Shown here: one piece after another, positions 1 to 7,502 of the stretch
How the letters are laid out: the number at the start of each line of letters is the position of its first letter
Numbering within the stretch: position 1 is the stretch's first letter
Assembly: GCA_050944035.1 (NCBI GenBank)
Contig: JBMNQH010000003.1
Span: forward strand, 62,001 to 126,000
Length of the DNA: 64,000 nt
Reading direction: 5' to 3'
Source: JBMNQH01 sp050944035
Lineage (GTDB): Bacteria > Bacillota > Clostridia > Oscillospirales > Oscillospiraceae
The notes under the pieces: generated by a model
Database searches by the model: none
What the model was told of the DNA's origin: nothing
The model's input: the letters and a program-made list of their open reading frames with translations, nothing else
Translations under genes and position numbers: made by a program

Positions 1-16
1 CATCGTTGAACAGAAA

Positions 17-56
17 CAGGCTGAATGTTTGATATCAAACATCCAGCCTGTTTTTT
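17..56 (+). terminator. Rho-independent terminator of an upstream gene
   Basis: A 17-bp inverted repeat with almost no loop (17-33 against 34-50, one G-T pair) is followed by six T on the + strand. It would end a + strand transcript entering from the left. It may also stop the leftward transcript of the 64-552 gene, although the T-run on that side is poor. Confidence 0.7.
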
Positions 57-63
57 AACAAAC

Positions 64-552
64 TTATTCTGTGACAGAGATGCTATCCTGTTTCTCCAAA
101 ACTTCATCAATTCTGTCTACGAAATCTTCATTGATTACGGCCATGCTTTCTACATGTATTTTACCACTGGTCATCAAAATCGTAAGGGAATCATTATGCA
201 GTTTGATTCCGACAACATCCGAAAAGTGATATTCCCTTGTATTTCCAAGAAACGTGGTGTACTCAAATGTACTACTGGAGGTCATAGTCGTTTTCTGATT
301 GAGCTGGCAGAGCATCGCTGCAACACCAACAAGGGATACCATAACACCCATAACGAAAACAATCCCATTCATCTTATAAAGAAAAACAACACTGAGCGCG
401 CCGCCAATCAGGTGCAAGAAGCACCCGAAATAAAACAAAAATTTTGGGAGATAAATAACATCTTTCTCGCTGATCTTTGTAGCTCCAAACTTCATACAAA
501 AGAATACCAAAGAGACAACAATAACAGCCAGCCATCCAATTGCAAAATACAT
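64..552 (-). CDS. Small membrane protein with PH-like C-terminal domain, function unknown
   Basis: This 162-residue protein has about three hydrophobic segments (roughly residues 4-23, 35-58 and 62-84). A soluble C-terminal half carries alternating strand-like stretches (around 'FLGNTREYHFSDVVGIK') that resemble the PH-like domain found in several Firmicutes membrane hypotheticals such as DUF6560. The start has an AAGGTG ribosome binding site about six bases upstream. It lies 24 bases downstream of the DUF1576 gene on the same strand, so the two are probably co-transcribed. I do not recognise a specific function; the PH-like reading is inference from sequence pattern only. Confidence 0.65.
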   Translation of the reverse strand: MYFAIGWLAVIVVSLVFFCMKFGATKISEKDVIYLPKFLFYFGCFLHLIGGALSVVFLYKMNGIVFVMGVMVSLVGVAAMLCQLNQKTTMTSSSTFEYTTFLGNTREYHFSDVVGIKLHNDSLTILMTSGKIHVESMAVINEDFVDRIDEVLEKQDSISVTE

Positions 553-576
553 AACTGCACCTTCACATTTTATCCA

Positions 577-2118
577 CTAAAATTCATCAATCTCCTGAAC
601 CTGATAATGCTCCAGAATCGGAACCAGCAGCAGTGCCGTCAGGCCCGCCGTCAGACCGCCATTGTAGAGCACAAAGCCGCCGTGCATGGCTGCGGTCGAT
701 GTACAAAGCACTGCGTCCAGAAATCCTGCTGCGATGCCGTATTTCCAGCCGTACTTACTGGTAATGGGACAAAGGCCTGTGGCAAAGGCAAATCCGTTGA
801 TATAGCCCTGCGTGGAAAGACTCCAGACCGGATCCAGTCCCGCAATCGCGCTGATTCCGCGCACCACCGCAAACAGCAGGGCATACCCCACCATAATCGG
901 CCAGACATTTCGCGGGTGTTGCCCAATGGCTGAAAACGTAATTGCTGCAATGACAACACCGGTGGTCGGTCCGGTAAAGCCTGCACCATCGGTAAACAGA
1001 ACAATTCCGTTCATATAGGCTAAAATAAACAGACCATAGATGCCGATGTTTATAAGAACAATGGGCATACCAAAGGTTTCAGACAGATCCATGTTGTAGC
1101 CGCTGCACCGGAACAGTGCACCATAGCCCTTAAAACTCTTGTTGTTCAGCAAAAAGCCCCAAAGAATACACAGCAGAAATACAATGACAAAGAACGTATC
1201 CACAGGCAACAGATAGGAACAACCAAACGATTCATACAGCGGATTTTCCACGACTGTAGGCGTTGGCGATGTAATGCCAAAGGTTTTATAAAGCAGTGCA
1301 TAGATAAACATTCCTGTCAGACCGATTCCCAAACCGGCTTTATAGAGATTCAAACTTTTATGCATTTTTCCTGTACCCGGAACCATGGCCGGAACCAGAA
1401 AACCGATCACCACGCTCAGGATCACGGTCAACAAAATGCCCTGCCACGTTATCTGTACACTGCCGAACACGAAAGCATCTCCCAGCGTATAACGGAACAG
1501 CAGTTCACTGACCAGAGGGCCCATTGAGGTCGCAAACATTGCAAAATGCAGATTGTCTCCAATGTCCTCGTGCAGCACTTTACAATAGAGCAGAACACCA
1601 AGGAAGCAGGGCCACATATTCAGCAGATTCAAACCATAAAAGCAGTGTGCAATGACCAAAAAATATCCGGCAAGTGTCGTTCCAGTGGCTTTGCGGCGCA
1701 CCAAAATCATAATTGCGGCAATCGAAAGCCCACACAAGCCACCGTTCAACATGGCACTGCCAAACCCGCCAAGACGATAATAGTCTGTGACCAGAGGACA
1801 TGGGGAAATTAAAATTTTCCAGAAATTTTTAAATACTTCCCCATATTCTCCAGTCACAGCGGCGCCAATTGGCGCTGCAATCAGCATGGCAATGGAACAA
1901 AACAGGCAAAACAGTTTAATCACTCGGCTGTTGCTGTGCCATTTATAATTCGTATCAGACGCTCCATACGTCAAATCGATCTCATCCATTTGTAGTCTAC
2001 AATCCTTTTTCTTTTCCAATATATATTGAACCGGTACGTGAAACGCCCGGTCAGTCAGTAACATTGTAACGCCAGAACCCGAAACATTCAATACCCATGC
2101 CAAAGTTTTTCCATACAT
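577..2118 (-). CDS. DUF1576 family integral membrane protein
   Basis: The protein is a polytopic membrane protein with about ten or more hydrophobic helices. It carries the pattern typical of DUF1576: an 'SPCPLVTDYY' loop near the N-terminus, a 'GQHPRNVWPIM' loop and a glycine-rich 'YNGGLTAG' near the end. The family has no established biochemical role; transport of an unknown solute is a guess. The start is uncertain. The open frame begins at 2118, but the recognisable family sequence only starts after residue 44, where an ATG at 1989 (protein beginning MDEIDLTYGA) has an AGGA some 13 bases upstream. The ATG at 2118 has an AAAGGGAG that almost touches it. It heads a two-gene leftward operon. 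Confidence 0.75.
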   Translation of the reverse strand: MYGKTLAWVLNVSGSGVTMLLTDRAFHVPVQYILEKKKDCRLQMDEIDLTYGASDTNYKWHSNSRVIKLFCLFCSIAMLIAAPIGAAVTGEYGEVFKNFWKILISPCPLVTDYYRLGGFGSAMLNGGLCGLSIAAIMILVRRKATGTTLAGYFLVIAHCFYGLNLLNMWPCFLGVLLYCKVLHEDIGDNLHFAMFATSMGPLVSELLFRYTLGDAFVFGSVQITWQGILLTVILSVVIGFLVPAMVPGTGKMHKSLNLYKAGLGIGLTGMFIYALLYKTFGITSPTPTVVENPLYESFGCSYLLPVDTFFVIVFLLCILWGFLLNNKSFKGYGALFRCSGYNMDLSETFGMPIVLINIGIYGLFILAYMNGIVLFTDGAGFTGPTTGVVIAAITFSAIGQHPRNVWPIMVGYALLFAVVRGISAIAGLDPVWSLSTQGYINGFAFATGLCPITSKYGWKYGIAAGFLDAVLCTSTAAMHGGFVLYNGGLTAGLTALLLVPILEHYQVQEIDEF

Positions 2119-2143
2119 CTCCCTTTCGTTTCAAAAAAGACAA

Positions 2144-2152
2144 TGTTATAAT
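2144..2152 (+). promoter_or_regulatory. Extended -10 promoter for mscS
   Basis: The sequence TGtTATAAT is a perfect extended -10 element. No good -35 box is seen at 17 bases. It lies about 60 bases upstream of the mscS start, in the divergent region with the DUF1576 gene. Confidence 0.5.
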
Positions 2153-2214
2153 AAACACGAAAACTTAAATACAAAATACCATCAACCGGTATCTTCATCG
2201 TTGGGAGGAACGAT

Positions 2215-3024
2215 ATGCAGTTTTTTACCATGCTTCAGGATATTAACATCGGTTCTTTTTCTCTGGCATCTATTTTGTCCGCCATTGTTGTCTTTCTCAT
2301 CTGCAACATTGCGATTAAACTGGTTACCAGAATTGTCAACCGGGCAATGAACAAACCACAGATTGACAACGGCGTGAAAAATACAGTCCAGATTATTTTA
2401 AAGATCGTAATCTGGGGACTCGCCATTGTAATCATTGCTGAAACCCTCGGCATCCCCTCGGCATCTCTCGTCGCGGCCATCAGCGTGGTCGGTCTGGCGC
2501 TGTCTCTCTCCATTCAGGATATCATGTCCAATCTGTTCAGCGGCATCATTGTTCTGCTGACCAAACCGCTCTCCGCTGGAGACTATGTAGAATTCGACGG
2601 GATCGACGGTACTGTTCGCAGCGTTGGTCTGTTCCATACAACCATGCTGACAATTGACAATCGCCTGATTTACGTCCCCAACAGCGCCGTGGTCTCCAGT
2701 AAAATCTATAACTATTCCAAAGAACCAATCCGCCGCGTTGACCGTACCTTCTGCGCTTCCTACGACTGCAGCACAGAGCTGGTCAAGCAGGCATTGTTGG
2801 AGGCCATTGCAGCAGACCCCAGAATTCACAGCACACCGGAGCCATTTGTTGCGCTCTCTGCATATCTGGACAGCGCAGTTGAATATACTGTCCGCGTCTG
2901 GTGCAACAATGCAGATTATTGGAACGTGGTATTCCAGTTAAACGAGCAGGTACGCGAATCTTTTGCCCGTAACCACGTCGAAATGCCTTATGGCCATCTC
3001 AACGTACACATCCGTCAGAATTGA
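2215..3024 (+). CDS. mscS: MscS-family small-conductance mechanosensitive channel
   Basis: The product is a 269-residue homoheptameric channel subunit that releases solutes when membrane tension rises during hypo-osmotic shock. Three N-terminal hydrophobic helices are followed by the pore-lining helix, rich in Gly/Ala ('SLVAAISVVGLALSLS', about residues 81-96). The beta-domain signature 'YVPNSAVVSSKIYNYS' lies near residues 145-160. The alpha/beta cytoplasmic domain completes a length normal for short MscS proteins. A GGGAGGAA ribosome binding site sits about eight bases before the ATG. The next gene, the methylase, begins only 34 bases downstream with no terminator visible, so read-through into it is likely. 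Confidence 0.93.
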   Translation: MQFFTMLQDINIGSFSLASILSAIVVFLICNIAIKLVTRIVNRAMNKPQIDNGVKNTVQIILKIVIWGLAIVIIAETLGIPSASLVAAISVVGLALSLSIQDIMSNLFSGIIVLLTKPLSAGDYVEFDGIDGTVRSVGLFHTTMLTIDNRLIYVPNSAVVSSKIYNYSKEPIRRVDRTFCASYDCSTELVKQALLEAIAADPRIHSTPEPFVALSAYLDSAVEYTVRVWCNNADYWNVVFQLNEQVRESFARNHVEMPYGHLNVHIRQN

Positions 3025-3058
3025 GTTTGCCTCTTTTTACGCAAAAAGGAGAACCATC

Positions 3059-4183
3059 ATGTCAACAACTACATTGGAAAAGGCCAAACGCAGCAAGGCC
3101 GATGAATTTTATACACAGCTTTCGGACATTGAAGCGGAATTGCGACATTATCGGGAACAATTCCGCGGTAAAGTCATTTTTTGCAATTGTGACGACCCTT
3201 ACGAAAGTAACTTTTTCAAATACTTTGCTTTGAATTTCAACTTTTTCGGCTTAAAGAAGCTGATCGCAACCTGCTATGGCGGTTCTCCCATCATGGGTGA
3301 GCAGCTGTCATTATTCGATGTGGAACCGCTGCAATTCGTGGTGGAAGATGCTAAGCCCGCATATAAAATCGAAATTACTGAAGTCTCTGACGAGAACGGG
3401 GATGGGGCAATCGACCTTGCCGATGTGGAATGGCTGCTGAAAAACCGAAAAAATACCCTTTCTCTGCTGGAAGGCAATGGGGACTTTCGCAGTGAAGAAT
3501 GTATTGCTCTGCTGAAAGAAGCAGATATTGTGATAACGAACCCTCCATTTTCTTTGTTCCGGCAGTACATAGCACAACTGATGGAATATGACAAGAAGTT
3601 TTTGATTATCGGAAATCAAAACGCAGTCACATACAAAGAATTTTTTCCGTTGATAATGCAAAATAAAGTGTGGCTTGGATGCAGCATTCACAGCGGTGAC
3701 AGAGAGTTTAGAGTACCAGATACATATCCGTTATCAGCGGCGGGTTATCGTGTTGATAATGAAGGAAAAAAGTATATTCGTGTGAAAGGCATTCGTTGGT
3801 TTACAAATCTGGATTATAAAGAACGTCACGAAGAATTGATCCTATACAAACGTTATACACCGGAGGAATACCCCCGCTATGCCAATTATGATGCGATAGA
3901 GGTTTCAAAGACGGCAAACATCCCCTATGATTACGACGGTGAAATGGGCGTTCCCATCACATTTCTGGACAAGTATAACCCTGACCAGTTTGAAATCGTT
4001 GGTTCCAGCCGATGGCTTGGGCGTCCCATGTCGGAAATTGCGGAAAAGGGCAGCTATGTTTCCGGCGGAATCCGTTTTTATTTACCTGTGGAAGATGATT
4101 CACAATCTGGAAAAGGGCTGCGGTATCGCCGTCTCTACGACAGAATTGTAATCAAGCGGAGGAATATGCAGAATGAAAATTGA
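3059..4183 (+). CDS. EcoRI-family adenine-specific DNA methyltransferase
   Basis: This 374-residue protein resembles the M.EcoRI-type N6-adenine methylase family. The catalytic NPPF motif (residues 161-164, in 'DIVITNPPFSLFRQY') is intact. An N-terminal 'FCNCDDPYESNFFKYFALNF' block (about 41-60) is characteristic of this family. The frame is open from 2963, but the ATG at 3059 has an AAAAGGAG ribosome binding site and starts the family alignment. The 3' end overlaps the following DUF262-HNH gene by 11 bases, indicating translational coupling. By eye the pair is more AT-rich than its neighbours, which hints at horizontal transfer. The partner is not an EcoRI-type endonuclease, so the role (protective methylation, or orphan regulation) is inferred. 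Confidence 0.87.
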   Translation: MSTTTLEKAKRSKADEFYTQLSDIEAELRHYREQFRGKVIFCNCDDPYESNFFKYFALNFNFFGLKKLIATCYGGSPIMGEQLSLFDVEPLQFVVEDAKPAYKIEITEVSDENGDGAIDLADVEWLLKNRKNTLSLLEGNGDFRSEECIALLKEADIVITNPPFSLFRQYIAQLMEYDKKFLIIGNQNAVTYKEFFPLIMQNKVWLGCSIHSGDREFRVPDTYPLSAAGYRVDNEGKKYIRVKGIRWFTNLDYKERHEELILYKRYTPEEYPRYANYDAIEVSKTANIPYDYDGEMGVPITFLDKYNPDQFEIVGSSRWLGRPMSEIAEKGSYVSGGIRFYLPVEDDSQSGKGLRYRRLYDRIVIKRRNMQNEN

Positions 4184-5267
4184 ATTGCATGAAATTCCCA
4201 TCCGAGCGGTTGTAGAAGGATATGTGAATAACGACGAGGAAGGCGTTTTGGGCTATAGTGGCAAGCTGAATATCCGTCCAAAGTACCAGCGGGAATTTGT
4301 CTATGATGAAAAGCGGCGCGCCGCTGTAATTGAAACAATTCGGAAAGACTTTCCGCTCAATGTTATGTATTGGATCAAAAACGGGAACGGTACATTTGAA
4401 CTGATGGATGGGCAGCAGCGAACGGTTAGTTTCTGTCAGTATGTCCATGGAGATTTTTCCATTCGATTTCAGGGAAAGCTGCAATACTTTCAAAATCTGA
4501 CAGAGCCGGAGCAAGAACAAATATTGGATTATAAGTTACTGGTCTACTTCTGCGAGGGCAATGAAACGGAAAAGTTGGAATGGTTCCGCGTCATCAATAT
4601 CGCGGGATTACAGCTGAAAGAGCAGGAAATGCTCAATGCGACGCATACCGGTCCATGGCTGACCCACGCAAAATCAATATTCAGTAAAAACAATTGTCCC
4701 GCCTATTTATTGTCAAAAGATTATATCAAGGCGGAAGTCAATCGGCAGGGGCTTTTGGAAGTCGCCTTAAGATGGATCAGCAATGGCGAAATAGAAAACT
4801 ATATGGCCATTCATCAGCATGACCCCAATGCAAACGAGTTATGGACCTATTTCAGAAATGTCATCAACTGGGTACAGCTTACATTTCCCTATTATCGCAA
4901 TGAGATGAAAGGCTTGGACTGGGGTGGTCTGTATGATCGGTATAAAGACCTTCTGTATGATACGGGAAAACTGGAGCAGGAAATCAAAAGCCTGATGACA
5001 GACGATGAAGTGCAGAAGAAGTCTGGTATTTATGTTTACGTACTAACCCGCAACGAAAAGCACCTAAACCTGCGGGGGTTTTTACCCGGTCAAAAGCGGG
5101 CGCAATATGAAAAACAAAACGGGATTTGTCCGCACTGCGGCGGACATTTTGATATCAAGGAAATGGAGGCGGACCATATCAAGCCTTGGAGCAAAGGTGG
5201 TAGAACCGTTCCCGAAAACTGTCAGATGCTTTGTTTGGAATGCAACCGCCGGAAAAGCAACAAATAA
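4173..5267 (+). CDS. DUF262 and HNH endonuclease domain protein (GmrSD/restriction-like)
   Basis: The 364-residue protein has an N-terminal DUF262 (ParB/Srx-like NTPase fold) with 'IRPKYQREFVYDEKRRAA' at about residues 34-51 and the signature 'DGQQR' at 79-83. The C-terminal HNH nuclease holds a zinc pair Cys319/Cys322, the catalytic Asp334-His335 ('ADHIKPWSKGG'), Asn349 and Cys354/Cys357. DUF262 with HNH is known from GmrSD-type modification-dependent restriction enzymes and from BREX-associated BrxU. The ATG at 4173 has GGAGG ten bases upstream and lies inside the end of the methylase gene. A strong terminator follows at 5309-5341, so methylase and nuclease form one unit. Target specificity cannot be read from the sequence. 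Confidence 0.87.
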   Translation: MKIELHEIPIRAVVEGYVNNDEEGVLGYSGKLNIRPKYQREFVYDEKRRAAVIETIRKDFPLNVMYWIKNGNGTFELMDGQQRTVSFCQYVHGDFSIRFQGKLQYFQNLTEPEQEQILDYKLLVYFCEGNETEKLEWFRVINIAGLQLKEQEMLNATHTGPWLTHAKSIFSKNNCPAYLLSKDYIKAEVNRQGLLEVALRWISNGEIENYMAIHQHDPNANELWTYFRNVINWVQLTFPYYRNEMKGLDWGGLYDRYKDLLYDTGKLEQEIKSLMTDDEVQKKSGIYVYVLTRNEKHLNLRGFLPGQKRAQYEKQNGICPHCGGHFDIKEMEADHIKPWSKGGRTVPENCQMLCLECNRRKSNK

Positions 5268-5308
5268 GAGTTCAAGAATTCTTCAGTTTCGTCCATGCAA
5301 ACAACAAA

Positions 5309-5347
5309 AAAATCCCGTTCTGTTGTATAGAACGGGATTTTGCTTTT
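5309..5347 (+). terminator. Terminator of the methylase/DUF262-HNH unit
   Basis: A 13-bp perfect stem (5309-5321 with 5329-5341, loop gttgtat) ends in a T-rich tail (TTTTgcTTTT). It closes the rightward transcript that carries the nuclease gene. Confidence 0.85.
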
Positions 5348-5360
5348 ATTTTTACGATAT

Positions 5361-5392
5361 ACCACACAAAAATCTGCATATTTTTGTGTGGT
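5361..5392. repeat. 13-bp perfect inverted repeat
   Basis: ACCACACAAAAAT at 5361-5373 is perfectly complementary to 5380-5392, with a six-base loop. There is no T-run on the + side. It follows directly after the stop codon of the tiny leftward frame at 5395-5457 and could be its weak terminator or an RNA stabilising hairpin. Confidence 0.6.
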
Positions 5393-5394
5393 AA

Positions 5395-5457
5395 TTACCG
5401 CTCACTCGGTCGAATTGTTGCATCACCAAAGATGAGATCGTCAATATCGCCTCTCAT
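5395..5457 (-). CDS. Candidate 20-residue peptide
   Basis: A leftward reading frame MRGDIDDLIFGDATIRPSER starts at an ATG with a strong-looking AGGGGGTGA ribosome binding site about five bases upstream (plus-strand 5462-5470) and ends just before the inverted repeat 5361-5392. No family is recognised. It is acidic in its first half and basic at its end. It may be a real small peptide, the tail of a degraded gene, or chance; the ribosome binding site is the only solid support. Confidence 0.3.
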   Translation of the reverse strand: MRGDIDDLIFGDATIRPSER

Positions 5458-5558
5458 ATCTTCACCCCCTGTAAAAAAAGACTCATACTGTTATTCTATG
5501 TGGTGGAGGATGAAATTATGTCATATAATTTTTATTTTGCATATAAAAATCTTGCGAA

Positions 5559-6407
5559 TTATTTGGTATGCAGCGTAATGGAAACCAGCTCCGGGTTGTT
5601 GAATAGACGCGGAATCCGCATACCGCCGCCGAGCCCACGGGAAACCAGCATCTGATAGGTCTCGCCGGTGTAGACACCGGCACTGTACTCCGGAAACAGC
5701 GTTTCGTTGGAACCGAACAATCCACCGATTCCCGGCAGGCGGACGATTCCGCCATGTCCGTGTCCGCATAAAATCAGATTGGTATCCAGATTCGAATACC
5801 GTTCCAGCCAATTATTGCGATGTGCCAGCATCAGAATATAGCGATCTCCATAGTCATCTCTCACCGCCTGCACAACTTCGTCCGGCTCTGCACTGTCTGC
5901 ATAACCGTTGGGATCTTCCACACCACAAAGGGCAATGGATGCGCCATCGCGCTCCAACAGCTCCCATTTATTATCTAACACCGTGACCCCGACATCCTCC
6001 AGCAGAGCACGCAGCGTTTCCATCTCACCGGTCGCCCAGTCGTGGTTTCCACTGATAAAATATACCGGTGCCAGCTCTGTCAACTGTTCTGCCAGTGTCA
6101 GCGCCACCTCTATTCCTTCGGCAGAGTCGATAAAATCACCGGTCAGGGCAATCAGATCCGGCGTTTCCTCTGCTACAGCAGCAACCAGCCGCGCATTGTT
6201 TTCACCGAATTCCCGCTCATGCAAATCTGAAAGCTGCACGATGCGGAATCCGTCAAATTCCACTGGGAGCTCTGCGTCGACAATGGAAAAATGGTCTGTA
6301 ACCAGACGGTATCGGCTGTCCAGCAGAGCAGCCACCAGAAAAATTATCAGAACCAGCAGCAGTTTTGGTACCAAATGTCTCGTTTTTCTATGGTCTGGTC
6401 TGCGCAT
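5559..6407 (-). CDS. YkuE-like calcineurin-type metallophosphoesterase
   Basis: A 282-residue, N-terminally membrane-anchored phosphoesterase (hydrophobic segment about residues 14-30). The dimetal-binding motifs of the calcineurin superfamily are present in order: 'QLSDLHE' (about 58-64), 'LTGDFID', 'SGNHDW' and 'CGHGHGG'. Related proteins include Bacillus YkuE and UDP-2,3-diacylglucosamine-pyrophosphatase-like enzymes, so hydrolysis of a phospho- or pyrophospho-ester at the cell surface is likely, but the substrate is unknown. Its ATG follows the stop codon of the NYN-domain gene without any gap (TAA then ATG), so the two are translationally coupled. Confidence 0.88.
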   Translation of the reverse strand: MRRPDHRKTRHLVPKLLLVLIIFLVAALLDSRYRLVTDHFSIVDAELPVEFDGFRIVQLSDLHEREFGENNARLVAAVAEETPDLIALTGDFIDSAEGIEVALTLAEQLTELAPVYFISGNHDWATGEMETLRALLEDVGVTVLDNKWELLERDGASIALCGVEDPNGYADSAEPDEVVQAVRDDYGDRYILMLAHRNNWLERYSNLDTNLILCGHGHGGIVRLPGIGGLFGSNETLFPEYSAGVYTGETYQMLVSRGLGGGMRIPRLFNNPELVSITLHTK

Positions 6408-7238
6408 TTATGCCTCCAGGTCGCGAATATAAATCGGTTTGCTATGGGGATCCGGTGTGGTACGCACATCTACTTCAAAACGCGGCAGATGCTTTAACAT
6501 GGTACTCAGCTTGCGGAAGCCAAAGTTTCGTGGATCAAAATCCGGTTGTTTTTTGATAATCAGATTTCCGAGGTTGGAAAGATCCGTATACCCGTCCTCA
6601 TCCGCCAAATCGGCAACACTTCCGGCAATCAGCTCAACCACACTGTCAGGTACACGGGATCGATTCTCCACGGGCTTGACTGGAATCTTTTCTGCTGGTT
6701 GCTCCGGTTGTTTTTTCTGCGTATCCGATTTTCTGCGATGCCGGCGGTTGTTTTGCTTTGTACCTTCCTCTGTGTTTCCAGCGCGCTCCCGGATGACCTC
6801 AATATAAATGAATTTGTCACAGGCAATGATAAAGGGATTGGGCGTTTTTCGCTCTCCAATACCGATCACATACATCCCCGCTTCCCGCAGACGGATTGCC
6901 AATCTGGTAAAATCGCTGTCGCTGGAAATCAAAACAAACCCGTCGGTATTCCCCGCATAAAGAATATCCATCGCATCGATAATCATTGCACAGTCTGTGG
7001 AATTTTTCCCGGTTGTATATCCATACTGCTGGATTGGCGTTACGGCATTTTCCAGCAGAGAGATTTTCCATCCTCCTACATGGGGAGAAGTCCAATCCCC
7101 GTAAATACGCTTAATGGTCGGGGTACCATAAATGGCAATCTCCTCCATGACGCTTTTCAGGCAATCCCGCGGAGCATTGTCGGCATCGATCAGCACGGCA
7201 AGCCGCAAATTGCGGAGATGTTCTGTTTGTACGGCCAT
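6408..7238 (-). CDS. NYN-domain putative ribonuclease with C-terminal OST-HTH (LOTUS) domain
   Basis: The 276-residue protein has an N-terminal NYN (PIN-like, LabA/DUF88-type) domain. Its acidic metal-binding residues are visible in 'LIDADNAP' (about 15-22), 'DCAMIIDAMDI' and 'LISSDSDFTRL'. A lysine/arginine-rich linker (about 160-195) leads to a C-terminal OST-HTH/LOTUS fold around 'DEDGYTDLSNLGNLI', a module proposed to bind RNA. The architecture suggests an RNA-targeted nuclease. Related proteins are widespread in bacteria but poorly characterised. It is the first gene of a two-gene operon with the YkuE-like phosphoesterase. Confidence 0.88.
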   Translation of the reverse strand: MAVQTEHLRNLRLAVLIDADNAPRDCLKSVMEEIAIYGTPTIKRIYGDWTSPHVGGWKISLLENAVTPIQQYGYTTGKNSTDCAMIIDAMDILYAGNTDGFVLISSDSDFTRLAIRLREAGMYVIGIGERKTPNPFIIACDKFIYIEVIRERAGNTEEGTKQNNRRHRRKSDTQKKQPEQPAEKIPVKPVENRSRVPDSVVELIAGSVADLADEDGYTDLSNLGNLIIKKQPDFDPRNFGFRKLSTMLKHLPRFEVDVRTTPDPHSKPIYIRDLEA

Positions 7239-7427
7239 TTTTTCACTCCTTCTGAAAAATCACTGTCTCAGTATAGCACACTCTTCCGGCTTTCTCAAAC
7301 AGCTTTCCCGCAACTTTGGCACAGTTTCCAACACTTTCGACAGGGTTTTCAACAGGTTTATAAAAATTTTCGTAAAAATCCAGACCATTGCTCCTGCGCT
7401 TTTCATATATCGTTTACAAAATTCTTC

Positions 7428-7456
7428 TTGAATCAGCACATCCTATCGTTTATACT
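7428..7456 (+). promoter_or_regulatory. Sigma-70-type promoter for the parvulin gene
   Basis: TTGAAT (7428-7433) and TATACT (7451-7456) are separated by exactly 17 bases, 47 bases before the start codon at 7503. Confidence 0.7.
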
Positions 7457-7502
7457 GTTTTAGTACCTCGTACAATTATCATATGGAAAGGAACGCATAC
7501 GA

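Noticed and set aside
5518..5655. Rightward frame starting at ATG 5518 behind a good GGAGG, reading about 45 codons
   Set aside because: Most of it is antisense to the end of the phosphoesterase gene, where codon constraints create open frames. Only the first 13 codons are outside it and they look AT-driven. No family or terminator supports it.
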